This document shows positions 35,101 to 44,467 of a stretch of DNA of 64,000 bases, in pieces. The notes under the pieces were generated by a model, which worked only from the letters and a program-made list of their open reading frames with translations, was not told the origin of the DNA and did no database searches. The translations under genes were made by a program, and so were the position numbers. The stretch's first letter is position 1; each line of letters begins with the position of its first letter. The DNA is from MFWN01 sp964594115 (GTDB lineage Archaea; Nanobdellota; Nanobdellia; Pacearchaeales; GW2011-AR1), in NCBI GenBank assembly GCA_964594115.1, contig CAZQLD010000002.1:1-64000 (forward strand). Reading direction: 5' to 3'.

Positions 35101-38100
35101 AAAAATGCTCCATTTACGCTACTTATACTATCCCAGATATAATTCCTCCTATTATTAGTATAGTGTCTATTGGTGGTGATTCATCTTCTCCGTATTCTAC
35201 TTCAGATAATACTCCTTTAGCAGTTATAACTACAAATGAAAATGCTGATTGCAGGGCTTCTAGAGATGGTGATGAAAGTTATGATAGTATGAGTGATGAT
35301 GTTGATTGTAGTGGAGATGGAGGGAAATCACACAATTGCCAGTTTGGGTTACTCAGTGATGGCTCCCCAACAGTGTATTTTGCTTGTAGGGACACTATCG
35401 GTAATAAAAATACAGCATCAAATAATAAGCAAACAGCAGTTCAAATAGACACAAATCCACCAACCCAGTCAAATCATAATCCAGCAAAAGGTTCTACAAT
35501 AAACACAAAATCTCCAACAATAACCTTTACTACAAATGAGCTTGGAGATTGCAGAGCTTCACTATTAGATGAAAGTTATGATAGTATGTCAAATGATGTA
35601 GATTGCACATCAGGAACAAGCACATCACACTCTTGCTCTATGTCTGGGTTATCAGAGGGCTCTGAGGTTGTATATATAGCATGTAAAGATGATACATCTG
35701 TAAGTCCTAATAAAGATACTGTTGCAAGCAATGAACATGTTAATTATATTGTTGATGCAGTTGCCCCTATTGTAACTATTAATTCAATAGGAGGAGATAC
35801 TAGCCCTCCATTTAATATATCAGATATATCTCCAAGTGTATCTGCAACAACTAATGAAAATGCTGATTGCAGGGCTTCAAATGATGGAGATGAAAGTTAT
35901 GATAGTATGAGTGATGATGTTGATTGTAGTGGAGATGGAGGAACAAGCCATACATGTAATTTTGGCATAATAGGAGCAGGAACCCATATAATTTCTGTGT
36001 CATGTAGGGATTCTGTTGGAAATAAAAATACTGCTGGAGATAATGATAATGAACAAGTTGAAATTGATAATTCTGCACCAATTGTAACTATTAATTCAAT
36101 AGGAGGAGATACTAGCCCTCCATTTAATATATCAGATATATCTCCAAGTGTATCTGCAACAACTAATGAAAATGCTGATTGCAGGGCTTCAAATGATGGA
36201 GATGAAAGTTATGATAGTATGAGTGATGATGTTGATTGTAGTGGAGATGGAGGAACAAGCCATACATGTAATTTTGGCATAATAGGAGCAGGAACCCATA
36301 TAATTTCTGTGTCATGTAGGGATTCTGTTGGAAATAAAAATACTGCTGGAAATAATGATAATGAACAAGTTGAGATTGATAATTCTGTACCAACCCAGTT
36401 AAATCATAATCCAGCAAAAGGCTCTACAATAAGCACAAAATCTCCAACAATAACCTTTAACACAAATGAAATTGGAGATTGCAGAGCTTCATTGTCAGAT
36501 GAAAGTTATGACAACATGTCAAATGATGTGGATTGCACATCAGGAGCAAGCACATCACACTCCTGCTCTATGTCAGGATTATCAGAAGGTTCTGAGGTTG
36601 TGTATATCGCATGTGAAGATGATACTTCTGTAAGTCCTAATAAGGATACTGCTGCAAGTAATGAACATGTTAATTATATTATTGATACATCTGCTCCTGC
36701 TGTGCAATTTGTTTTTCCAACTACACAATCTGGTAGTTATTCACAAAATTATATAAAAGCAAATGTTACAGCAAATGATCCAAGTCTTGCTGATATTACA
36801 GTCTATCTTTACTTTCAATTTGGTCTTCTTCAATCAAGTTCAATAAATTCTCCATTGTTTGTTGAGTTTACTCCTTTAAGTGAAGGAACTTATTATTTAA
36901 ATGCCACAGCAATTGATACACTAGGAAACAGGGGGTCTTCAGAAACAAGAACAATAATTCTTGATAGGTCTGACCCAACAATAACGCTTATTTCTCCTGT
37001 TAATGGGGATGTAAGAACAACCCCTTTATTTAATTTCGCGGCTGATTTTAATGATAGAGCTTTAAAAAATGCAACTCTTTATGTTTGGGATTCCTCTAGA
37101 AATATAGTAAATATTACAACAACAGCTCTTTCAGGAACTTCTGATTCTGCAAGCATTCCAGTGACTTTGCCTTATGAAGATACTTTTTACTGGAATTATT
37201 ATGCTTGTGATGACTTAGGGAACTGCAGGTTTAGTAATGTTAACTGGAGTGTTACTTATGTAACTATTAAAATTGGTTTAGATGTTATTTGGCCTCCTGG
37301 AAATGTAGATGTAAGCCAGAACCAATTGTTTAATGTAACATTAAAAGTTTCTTGTAGTGGTGCTGATTGTGGTGATGTTGATGTTAGTTTAGACCCAGAT
37401 GTTAAACTGCAAATTGAAAACTTAGAAGATGTGTTTTTTGGTTCATCATTAGGGGACCAATATTCTGCAGTTAAATTTGATATAGGTTCTGTTCCGCAGA
37501 ACATGGTTATTGAAAATGCTTTTTTAGCTCTTTATGTTTCTGAAACTGGTTCAGGTCTTGATTCAGATGTTAAATATTACAGGATAAACAATCAGGGCTG
37601 GACTGAAGGTAATACAGCAGGGGCTATGTGGAATTTAAGAAATTCAAGAGATACTGGAAAAACTGATAATTCTGCTTTTTCTTCAACTGGATGGACCTAT
37701 TTAGATGTTACAGAAGCTGTAAGAAAAGAATATGAGTCTGGAAATAAAAATGTTTCTTTTTGGTTAGAAGATCCAGATAATGCAGCAGATGTTCCAACTA
37801 ATAGTTATGGTGGTGAAGATTATCTCCGGATTGGAAAAGGGGTTAGTAATTTTTTTCATAGATTTTATTCAAAAGAGCATACTGGAGTATCAAATAGGCC
37901 ATATCTTAATATAATTTATAGAAAAGGATTAATTCCGACAACCCCTTCTGTTCCTTTTTATACAATTTATAATAATCCAATAAGAATAAGTTTATTTGCT
38001 GGGGATACTAAGCTTGTTATATTTTGGGTAAATGCAACTGGTTCTGGAACTTGGAATTTTTTTGCTTATGTAAATAAGACAAATGCTATGTCTATAAGCA

Positions 38101-41100
38101 ATATAACTTCTTTTTGGAATGTTACAATTATAGATGTAACTAATCCAACAATAAAACTTACTTCTCCTATAAATGGGGAGCAAATTCAAAGTTCTCCGGT
38201 AAATTTTAAAGCTAATTTTTATGATGCTGGTTTAAAAAATGCAACACTATATATTTGGGATTCAAATGGGATTAATTATACTCAAACAATAGCCCTTTCA
38301 GGAACTTCTGATTCTGCAAGCATTCCGGTAATTTTAGGAGATGGAAATTATAAATGGAATTATCAGGCTTGTGATGTAGGAGATAATTGCATTTCTAATA
38401 ATATAAACTGGACATTTAGTTTAGATGCCACTCCTCCTGAGGTTAATTTATTAAGCCCTCCAGACAATTTGACTATTACTTCCCAACAAACATTTAGTTT
38501 TGAAGCTAATTTTACTGATATTAATTTGAAAAATGCCACTCTTTTTATTTGGGATTCAACTAATAGCATTGTTCACAAACAAACAGATACTTTTTTGGGA
38601 AATTATGGCTATTCAAATATTTCAGTGACCTTACCTGATTCAGGCACTTTTTATTGGAATTATTATGCTTGTGATGGCTTAGGGAATTGCAGGTTTAGTA
38701 ATGTTAACTGGAGTTTAATATTAGGAAGCGTTCCAATTACAAATACTCCTGTTTTAACAAATGTTAATCCCCAACTTGGACCTTCATCTGACTTAAATTG
38801 TTCATTTGTTATTACAGATTCTAATCCTTCTGACCCTCTTGCAGCTAATGTAAGATGGTATAGAAATGGTGTTGAAGAGTCTGCTGTTAATGTTAATGTT
38901 CAGAATGGTGTTATGCACTCAGTTATTCTTGATTCAAACTATATTAATGCTTGGGAAAACTGGACGTGTAGTGTTATACCTTATGATGGCAGTGCATTTG
39001 GCATACTAAAAAATTCAAACCATGTGTTTATTAAAGCTCTTTTAGATATTCAGTACTCTTCTAGCAAGCAGGATTTAGGAACAATAATAAATTATTCTAT
39101 TTCTGCTAATCTAATTAATAAGCATACAGCACAACTTGAGACAGGGGATATATTAATTGAAGTTTCAAATTCTTCTGGAGTCCAGGCTGCTGGAATTTGT
39201 GTTAGCTCAAGTTCTTGTTTTAGGTCATGGTTTGTTCCAATTAGTTTAGGCTATGGTATTTATTTAGTGAATATTACTGGAAGCAATAAAACCCATTATT
39301 TAAGCAAGTCAGTTAGCTTTTCTGATAGTATTAGCTTATGGTCATGGAATGTAAATCCTTCATCGCTTGATAAAATAAAAGCTATAGGTTCGCAAGGAAT
39401 TTTAGAGATAATAGATGTAAATAATATGGGCAGTGAGATTATGGACTTTAATATATTAAGCAATAATCCTTCTATAATCTGGCCAGATGTTAGTTTTTTA
39501 CAAGTTCCTCCTGATCAAAAAAACAGCTTTACGCTTAATTATAGTGCTCCTGCTAAAGGCACATATAGTATCAATGTAAGTGTTAGAAATCAAGAGGTTA
39601 CTGCAGTTCCAAGGGAATTAAATGTTATTATAAATTTTACATCTGCTGACTTAAAAGTCAATTTAATTTCCCCAACAAATCAAATACCTTTGACAAATGT
39701 TTCTATAGCACAAAAAGTAGAAATAATAACAAATGCAAGCTATGAAGGGGCGCCTATAATTAATGATTCTACTTGGATTATCAAAATTGGAGGGCGTGAT
39801 TGTGGAGACATCACTTATTTTTATGATTTTATTAATGCTTACTGGAATATTAGTTGTTCTGCTCCAGATGTGCCTGATGATAGGCCGCACCCTCTTGAAG
39901 CTGTGATGCTTAGTAATGAATATGGAGAAGTATCTTATAGTGAGGATGATGTTGTGTATTATAGAGATACAAGCCCTCCTGTATTTGAAAATATATTCAG
40001 AAATAATATTAATATAAATGGACTGATAAATCTTATTGCAAATGTTTCTGATAATCTAGGAGTTAAATATGTTGTTGCTAATATAACTGATCCTAATTCA
40101 AGCAGTTTCGAATGCAATATGACTAATATTGGAGGATTATGGTTTTGTAATTCTATAATCTTAAATCTAGCGGGAGAGTATATTGTTGATTATATCGCAA
40201 GCGATGTTTCTGGGAATACTGGTTATGCACAAGACTGGTTTGAGGTTTATGACAGGTATTTTTGGGCTGTTAGTTTAGTTGATTATAATTCAACCCCTGT
40301 TAGTAATGTCAGTATAAGTTTATCCAGACCTTATACAGGGCCTGTTTTAGTGAGCAATATAACAAATGCTTTTGGAAAAGCAAATTTTTATGTCAATAAA
40401 AGAAAGTATGACATTCGTGGAGGAATTTCAGGCGACGAATTTATTGTAAGAGAGATTGACTTTGTAAACTCTTCTAACCCAATTTATTTGAATTTTTACA
40501 GATACAAAGGAGAGTTAGGGGAAGTTATACCATTACATAGGTTTGATGAAATTTCTTCTTTTGGAATAGTATCTAATTCAACTAATATGGATAGTAATTT
40601 GGTGACTTTGATATTTAATTATAGCTCACTTATTAATAATGTTAATTCACTTACAAATCTAGAGATTATGCAGTGTTCAGTCTGGGATTACGCAGCTAGA
40701 AGTTGTTTGGGTGTTTGGCAAGCCTTAAGTTCTTCAAGGGATATTGATGTAAAGACAATTACTGGAAATTCAACTGGGTTTAGTGCATATTTTCTTACTG
40801 AAAATACCTGTGGAACTGGTGGCTGTGAGCCAGCTTTTGGAGAAGCAGTTGGCAATTGCGGTGACTGTATAGCTGGCGGAGGAGGTCCAAGCGGAGGCGG
40901 CGGTGGAGGCGGAGGCGGAGGTAGTATCAGCCGCTCTCAAGTAACTCAGATTACAGAAAGTTTAATAAAAGTTGGAGGAGTCAGGATTGACACTTCTTCA
41001 ATTTATGAAGAACTATTTCCAGGAGAAACAACAACAATTAATATAAAGCTGACTAACACTCTGAATAACTTCACAACTCTTGATTTAAGTACAGAAGGAA

Positions 41101-43157
41101 ACATAATGCAGTTTATCTCATATGAAAGTGATAAGATTGATATAAAAGGAAAAGAGAGTAGAGATGTTCTAATAACAATTAGCATTCCTGAACTAACAGA
41201 CCAAGGGACTTATGAGGGAAGTTTGGTTTTGAGTTCTGGAAATAAAACTGGAAAAATACCTACAACAATCAAGGTTCTTTCACTTGAGGGAAAATTATTA
41301 GATGTGAAAATACAGCCTTTGAATACACGGGTTTCACCTGGTTCAATATTAAAATTACAGAGAGATTTGGTTAATGTTGGAAAAACAATCAGGGTTAGTG
41401 GGTTATTTGATTTGCAACTTTTAGAGGTGAATACAGGAGAGATTATGGCAAGAAACGAAGAAAGATTTATGGTAGAAACAAGTGTGAGTGATATTAAGGA
41501 ATTAGAGATTCCTAAGAAAATAAAAGAAGGAGAGTATATGGTTAAGGCTGTTGCTCATTATTCTACTATGGATAAAGATATGCAGGCAACTTCTATTGCC
41601 CATATTAGTGTAGCTTATCCTTTTTTAAGCAGGAGATTTTTGTGGCTTCCTTTGTGGTTTTACTTATTGTTGATTTTAATGATTGTCTTTTTGATTGGAA
41701 CATATTCTTATGCTAAATGGCGTGAATTTAGAAAAAAGAGATTTAAGGTTAAGGTAGCCCTCAACAAGCTTCCCCAAGCAGGACCAAATTCAGGATTTAT
41801 TGGAAAGATTGCAGAAATAGGGGCTAGAGCGTTTGTTAATTTGAATAATTTACAAATGCATACATTAATTGCAGGAGGTACTGGCTCTGGTAAAACTATT
41901 GCTGCCCAAGGAATTGCAGAAGAAGCTCTGCTCCATAAAAAGAGTGTTATTGTTTTTGATCCTACTGCCCAGTGGACTGGGCTTTTAAGAGCTTGTAAAG
42001 ACAAAGGAATGTTAAGAAGGTATAGTTATTTCAATATGAAGACAAAAAAAGCAAGAGGATTCAATGGAACAATCAAAACAATACATGACCCTTATGAATT
42101 AATAGATATAGGGAAATATATGAATAAACCCGGAGAAATAACAGTATTTAATCTAATTCATTTAGCTCCAAAAGAAATTGATATTGTTATTTCAAGTACA
42201 ATTGAGCAAATTTTTAAGTTAGAACCAGAAGAAAGCAAAAGTTTGAAGAATCTAATTATATATGATGAAGTTCACAGACTTCTTCCTAAATTCGGAGGAA
42301 GTGGAGAAGGTTTCCTACAGCTGGAAAGAGGGGCAAGAGAATTTAGAAAATGGGGGGTTGGTTTAGTTTTAATAAGCCAGGTATTAAGTGATTTTATTGG
42401 AGAGATTAAAGCTAATATTGGAACAGAGATTCAGTTGAGGACAAGATATGAAGGAGATTTAGAAAGAGTTAATATGAAATATGGAGATGATATATTAAAA
42501 TCTGTTGTTAAAGCGCCTATTGGAACTGGAATGGTTGTTAATGCAGAATATAATAATGGAAGCCCTTATTTTATTGCGTTTAGGCCTGTATTGCATAGCA
42601 CTAAGAGATTGACAAAACCAGAATTGGAAAAATATGAAAAGCATTTTGAAGAAGCAGAAGACATAGAATATCAAATTAATCAATTGAGGACACTTGGGGC
42701 TGATGTGTTGGATTTAGAATTAGAACTAAAACTTGCAAGAGGAAAGATAAAGACAGGGCAGTTTCCAATGGCTGATATGTACCTTCAGATATTAAGACCT
42801 AAATTAGAAGAAAGTTGGATGAGTGTTGGAAAAAAGCCAAGACATTTGGTTAAGAAAAAGATAAGCAGAGAGGAAATTGTAGGAGGAATTGCTAAAGCGA
42901 AGGAAGAAAGGGTAAAATATATAAAGGAAAATCCCGAAGAAATAATAGATATAGGACGAGAAATTTCAAAATTAAAGAAGAAATTAGCAGAAAAAAAGAG
43001 GAAAGGCGGAGATAAGAGACTTATTTCAAACATTGATTCCTGGATACATGCTCTAAAAGAGAGAATAAAGCCATTTAAAGGAAAGATAAACACAGAAGAC
43101 TCTGAAGTAATTATGAAGGCATTGGAGTCTGTAGGAAAAGAAATAGATAAATTGTAA
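32142..43157 (+). CDS. Giant surface protein fused to a HerA/FtsK/VirD4-like ATPase
   Basis: A 3671-residue single ORF. Parts in order: basic N-terminus with GPYYYESYRDKDGKVRTRY (about 15-33); TM1 (about 54-72); Glu/Lys-rich region; an EF-hand-like DLDEDGNVDYIEW near 455; Cys-containing repeats (about 1005-1520); Ig-like repeats; a DNRLRE-like domain (about 1760-1930); more Ig repeats; a Gly-rich linker (about 2912-2930); CARDB-like domains; TM2 (about 3167-3190); then an ATPase with Walker A GGTGSGKT (3245-3252), Walker B LIIYDE (DE at 3375-3376) and an arginine-finger-like RTRYEGD; finally a Lys/Glu coiled coil. Two TMs put both ends in the cytoplasm and about 3100 residues outside. Confidence 0.88.
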   Translation: MVYKKYIKRGNKRFGPYYYESYRDKDGKVRTRYIGETIYCKSSKKGLDKVKTKHLIGILLLLIIGILLVRVLPLLEDSERTIGIKGGLRDLEKTGFSEEARAPIVGLAVSGETPVEMSTKKIEVKTKRYSVVINRPVKWVKTVKVDDKTDIENLTLEIPKEAEFINIKTAEEVQEVLENITDYNKEIKQLDKRDLKQGEVSLAALKTRTSLVLKIVNWVKDSRAKIVGYVLEEWEIEEGIKKTKDETVIELGRVVELEKQVEDILEKQAEAEIAVEYLTEGPQSVEEELPNGKRIRITAADEFEYKDILAYTELDNSISMQDVEKAKLYWYISEEDLKLIEEIPKTLEEVSNFEETEEIDVEFVKEREEIIGETKEIEEVVTISEENITEEIVEQPTSLENTSEETEIPTLGPLNKLVEWTKWIYGPEIVGSATAQETELEKKLIKVPVEFEAYDLDEDGNVDYIEWIVPYLSEQVYEFVIEIAKAEHLDENKNFIADIYSVVSEKDNVWGTVGNNEYLRIIFEQPLKSKDDITVYMKAGQPAEIEVYEGNTEELIAVFESIQEENLYKVYLTNLREESYYIFDLKIKGEVEFDSVYGTVWKEVCDEKEICVYESEKEGIKAEIGNKDREDKEYEPHLKLSKWNNEVLFKIKPDSENSISKITGSVVSEKIKEIRWDKPKIKGEDSVDMSSELKEVEWHYEEIGDFPVLKMDEIIKQKPDTNIFSYKIESENLDYYYQLPLYLEYGLTEPNSTCNATNCQGAYRPVNVVGSYAVYHKTKANNEYKTGKAFHIYRPKIYEKNNENNWIWGDLNIDEEQGILTITIEQNWLDNADYPIVIDPVFGYQTVGGSMAKLSTYQGEEYGNTPRGSLFTMPEIGWVDSISAYIHMYSNDLGHAGAIYKHFDSSKVGQTETVLLLGDSTVSWRTFNFNPPASVSNIDYVLVVHQWTGGYYTNLYYDSGTTNQGHYRDAEHAESLPSPLSFIHDNKKCSIYATYTIPDIIPPIISIVSIGGDSSSPYSTSDNTPLAVITTNENADCRASRDGDESYDSMSDDVDCSGDGGKSHNCQFGLLSDGSPTVYFACRDTIGNKNTASNNKQTAVQIDTNPPTQSNHNPAKGSTINTKSPTITFTTNELGDCRASLLDESYDSMSNDVDCTSGTSTSHSCSMSGLSEGSEVVYIACKDDTSVSPNKDTVASNEHVNYIVDAVAPIVTINSIGGDTSPPFNISDISPSVSATTNENADCRASNDGDESYDSMSDDVDCSGDGGTSHTCNFGIIGAGTHIISVSCRDSVGNKNTAGDNDNEQVEIDNSAPIVTINSIGGDTSPPFNISDISPSVSATTNENADCRASNDGDESYDSMSDDVDCSGDGGTSHTCNFGIIGAGTHIISVSCRDSVGNKNTAGNNDNEQVEIDNSVPTQLNHNPAKGSTISTKSPTITFNTNEIGDCRASLSDESYDNMSNDVDCTSGASTSHSCSMSGLSEGSEVVYIACEDDTSVSPNKDTAASNEHVNYIIDTSAPAVQFVFPTTQSGSYSQNYIKANVTANDPSLADITVYLYFQFGLLQSSSINSPLFVEFTPLSEGTYYLNATAIDTLGNRGSSETRTIILDRSDPTITLISPVNGDVRTTPLFNFAADFNDRALKNATLYVWDSSRNIVNITTTALSGTSDSASIPVTLPYEDTFYWNYYACDDLGNCRFSNVNWSVTYVTIKIGLDVIWPPGNVDVSQNQLFNVTLKVSCSGADCGDVDVSLDPDVKLQIENLEDVFFGSSLGDQYSAVKFDIGSVPQNMVIENAFLALYVSETGSGLDSDVKYYRINNQGWTEGNTAGAMWNLRNSRDTGKTDNSAFSSTGWTYLDVTEAVRKEYESGNKNVSFWLEDPDNAADVPTNSYGGEDYLRIGKGVSNFFHRFYSKEHTGVSNRPYLNIIYRKGLIPTTPSVPFYTIYNNPIRISLFAGDTKLVIFWVNATGSGTWNFFAYVNKTNAMSISNITSFWNVTIIDVTNPTIKLTSPINGEQIQSSPVNFKANFYDAGLKNATLYIWDSNGINYTQTIALSGTSDSASIPVILGDGNYKWNYQACDVGDNCISNNINWTFSLDATPPEVNLLSPPDNLTITSQQTFSFEANFTDINLKNATLFIWDSTNSIVHKQTDTFLGNYGYSNISVTLPDSGTFYWNYYACDGLGNCRFSNVNWSLILGSVPITNTPVLTNVNPQLGPSSDLNCSFVITDSNPSDPLAANVRWYRNGVEESAVNVNVQNGVMHSVILDSNYINAWENWTCSVIPYDGSAFGILKNSNHVFIKALLDIQYSSSKQDLGTIINYSISANLINKHTAQLETGDILIEVSNSSGVQAAGICVSSSSCFRSWFVPISLGYGIYLVNITGSNKTHYLSKSVSFSDSISLWSWNVNPSSLDKIKAIGSQGILEIIDVNNMGSEIMDFNILSNNPSIIWPDVSFLQVPPDQKNSFTLNYSAPAKGTYSINVSVRNQEVTAVPRELNVIINFTSADLKVNLISPTNQIPLTNVSIAQKVEIITNASYEGAPIINDSTWIIKIGGRDCGDITYFYDFINAYWNISCSAPDVPDDRPHPLEAVMLSNEYGEVSYSEDDVVYYRDTSPPVFENIFRNNININGLINLIANVSDNLGVKYVVANITDPNSSSFECNMTNIGGLWFCNSIILNLAGEYIVDYIASDVSGNTGYAQDWFEVYDRYFWAVSLVDYNSTPVSNVSISLSRPYTGPVLVSNITNAFGKANFYVNKRKYDIRGGISGDEFIVREIDFVNSSNPIYLNFYRYKGELGEVIPLHRFDEISSFGIVSNSTNMDSNLVTLIFNYSSLINNVNSLTNLEIMQCSVWDYAARSCLGVWQALSSSRDIDVKTITGNSTGFSAYFLTENTCGTGGCEPAFGEAVGNCGDCIAGGGGPSGGGGGGGGGGSISRSQVTQITESLIKVGGVRIDTSSIYEELFPGETTTINIKLTNTLNNFTTLDLSTEGNIMQFISYESDKIDIKGKESRDVLITISIPELTDQGTYEGSLVLSSGNKTGKIPTTIKVLSLEGKLLDVKIQPLNTRVSPGSILKLQRDLVNVGKTIRVSGLFDLQLLEVNTGEIMARNEERFMVETSVSDIKELEIPKKIKEGEYMVKAVAHYSTMDKDMQATSIAHISVAYPFLSRRFLWLPLWFYLLLILMIVFLIGTYSYAKWREFRKKRFKVKVALNKLPQAGPNSGFIGKIAEIGARAFVNLNNLQMHTLIAGGTGSGKTIAAQGIAEEALLHKKSVIVFDPTAQWTGLLRACKDKGMLRRYSYFNMKTKKARGFNGTIKTIHDPYELIDIGKYMNKPGEITVFNLIHLAPKEIDIVISSTIEQIFKLEPEESKSLKNLIIYDEVHRLLPKFGGSGEGFLQLERGAREFRKWGVGLVLISQVLSDFIGEIKANIGTEIQLRTRYEGDLERVNMKYGDDILKSVVKAPIGTGMVVNAEYNNGSPYFIAFRPVLHSTKRLTKPELEKYEKHFEEAEDIEYQINQLRTLGADVLDLELELKLARGKIKTGQFPMADMYLQILRPKLEESWMSVGKKPRHLVKKKISREEIVGGIAKAKEERVKYIKENPEEIIDIGREISKLKKKLAEKKRKGGDKRLISNIDSWIHALKERIKPFKGKINTEDSEVIMKALESVGKEIDKL
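35769..36392 (+). repeat. 312-bp tandem duplication inside the giant gene
   Basis: Two adjacent 312-bp copies (35769-36080 and 36081-36392), each coding 104 residues, differ at about 3 positions. They carry the Cys motif DCRAS...DVDCSGDGG...CNFG...SCRD. Diverged units of the same kind lie upstream (about 35155-35450), and a different repeat type flanks the pair on both sides (about 35451-35760 and 36393-36690), giving an order A'-B-A-A-B. Confidence 0.92.
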
Positions 43158-43189
43158 ATTTTCACGATATTTGAGTAAAAGAGGTTAAA

Positions 43190-44467
43190 ATGTTTTTTAA
43201 GAAAAAAGAAAAAGGAGTTCCTGATGTAGGTCAGGAAGATACTTATGATAGGGAGATGAACAGAAATGGTGTTGAGCTCAGAGACGAATCGGGAGAACCT
43301 TCTATGATGCCAGAATCCTCAAACCCTAATTTTTCTTCAACTCCCAATATCCCGAGCATTGCTTCTCCTAATGCTCCCCCTCCTTCTCCAAGTATGCCTG
43401 CTCCTGAGCCTCCGAATCTTCCTCCTTCAAATATGCCAGCCCCTACTTTAAATATGTCTGCTTCTAATATGATTGCATTGGAGTTTGAAAAAATTAATGC
43501 AAAGATTGAGGCAATGGTTGTATGGATAAAGCAATTTTATGAAAGATTCTATCATGCTTGTGAAAATATAGGAGAGGTTAGAAATATGGCACTTACAAAT
43601 GAGAAAAGTATTGCTAAAGCAGTTAGAGACTCAACTAGGGCTATTGACCTTGTTAAAGAAGTGAAGCCAGAAAAATTAAGAATTGATAACAGGAGATTAG
43701 ATATGAAAATAAATGCTCTTTCTGAGAAAATAGAATTAAGCAAACAATTTTCAGAGAGTATTATGAAAGAACTTAAGGTTTTGAAAAGAAGAGCAGATGT
43801 TTTTATTGGGACAGAGGAGTTGTTGAAGTTAAATGATGAGGTTAAGAAAGATTTGATTGAAATCCAAAAATTTGGTTCAAGGGTAAGATTAGATTCAGAT
43901 AAATCAGAACAGATTTTTATTGAATTGAAAAAATCCTTATCAGAGGTTCAGAGAATAGATGCCAAATTCACTAATTTCAGTAATATTTCTTCTGAGTTGA
44001 GGGAGGAAGTAGAAAAATTAAAAATTAAAGCACGTCATTTAGATGATATTAGAAAATCCAGTGATTTAACAGAAGATTTAATTGAAAAAACACTTTTGCT
44101 TGCGAAAAAGAACAAGCAAGCCATAGGAGGATTTACAGTTACAGATTATGAAAAGAGGTTAAATGCTATTTTGAAAGTGGTGGATAATCTCGTCGGACAG
44201 ATTTCTGATATTAAAAGAAAACTAGCAGGGTCAGAAGATGTTGATCTGGCTCCAAAAACAGTTAATGTTAAAAAGATAATTAAGGACCTGCCTTCAATTA
44301 AAAAAACAAGAAACCCAAAACCTGAAAAACTAAAATCTAGAAACCCTAAAAAATCCAAGAGATATGTTAAGTCTGAAGAGCCTCCTGAACTTCCTGTGCC
44401 TCCTATACCTTCACCTCCTCCTGAAGAAAATAAAGAAAGAAAGAAAAGAAACAGGAAAAAACAATGA
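43190..44467 (+). CDS. Coiled-coil protein with Pro-rich N-terminus and basic tail
   Basis: A 425-residue cytosolic-looking protein. Residues about 40-90 are Pro/Ser/Asn-rich (PAPEPPNLPPSNMP), about 95-330 are long helices with heptad-like coiled coils, and about 360-425 are Lys/Pro-rich (PPELPVPPIPSPPP). No TM segment or signal peptide. It begins 32 nt after the giant gene, behind an AGAGGT ribosome-binding site, so it is probably co-transcribed and may bind the giant protein's cytoplasmic ATPase or coiled coil. It overlaps the next gene by 4 nt. Confidence 0.75.
   Translation: MFFKKKEKGVPDVGQEDTYDREMNRNGVELRDESGEPSMMPESSNPNFSSTPNIPSIASPNAPPPSPSMPAPEPPNLPPSNMPAPTLNMSASNMIALEFEKINAKIEAMVVWIKQFYERFYHACENIGEVRNMALTNEKSIAKAVRDSTRAIDLVKEVKPEKLRIDNRRLDMKINALSEKIELSKQFSESIMKELKVLKRRADVFIGTEELLKLNDEVKKDLIEIQKFGSRVRLDSDKSEQIFIELKKSLSEVQRIDAKFTNFSNISSELREEVEKLKIKARHLDDIRKSSDLTEDLIEKTLLLAKKNKQAIGGFTVTDYEKRLNAILKVVDNLVGQISDIKRKLAGSEDVDLAPKTVNVKKIIKDLPSIKKTRNPKPEKLKSRNPKKSKRYVKSEEPPELPVPPIPSPPPEENKERKKRNRKKQ

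Noticed and set aside
34654..35142. 162-residue plus-strand ORF inside the giant gene
   Set aside because: It is in another frame of a gene whose own frame encodes a continuous domain series.
35769..36392. CRISPR-like repetition in the giant gene
   Set aside because: The repeats are 312 nt, contiguous, in frame and without spacers; they are protein-coding domain duplications.
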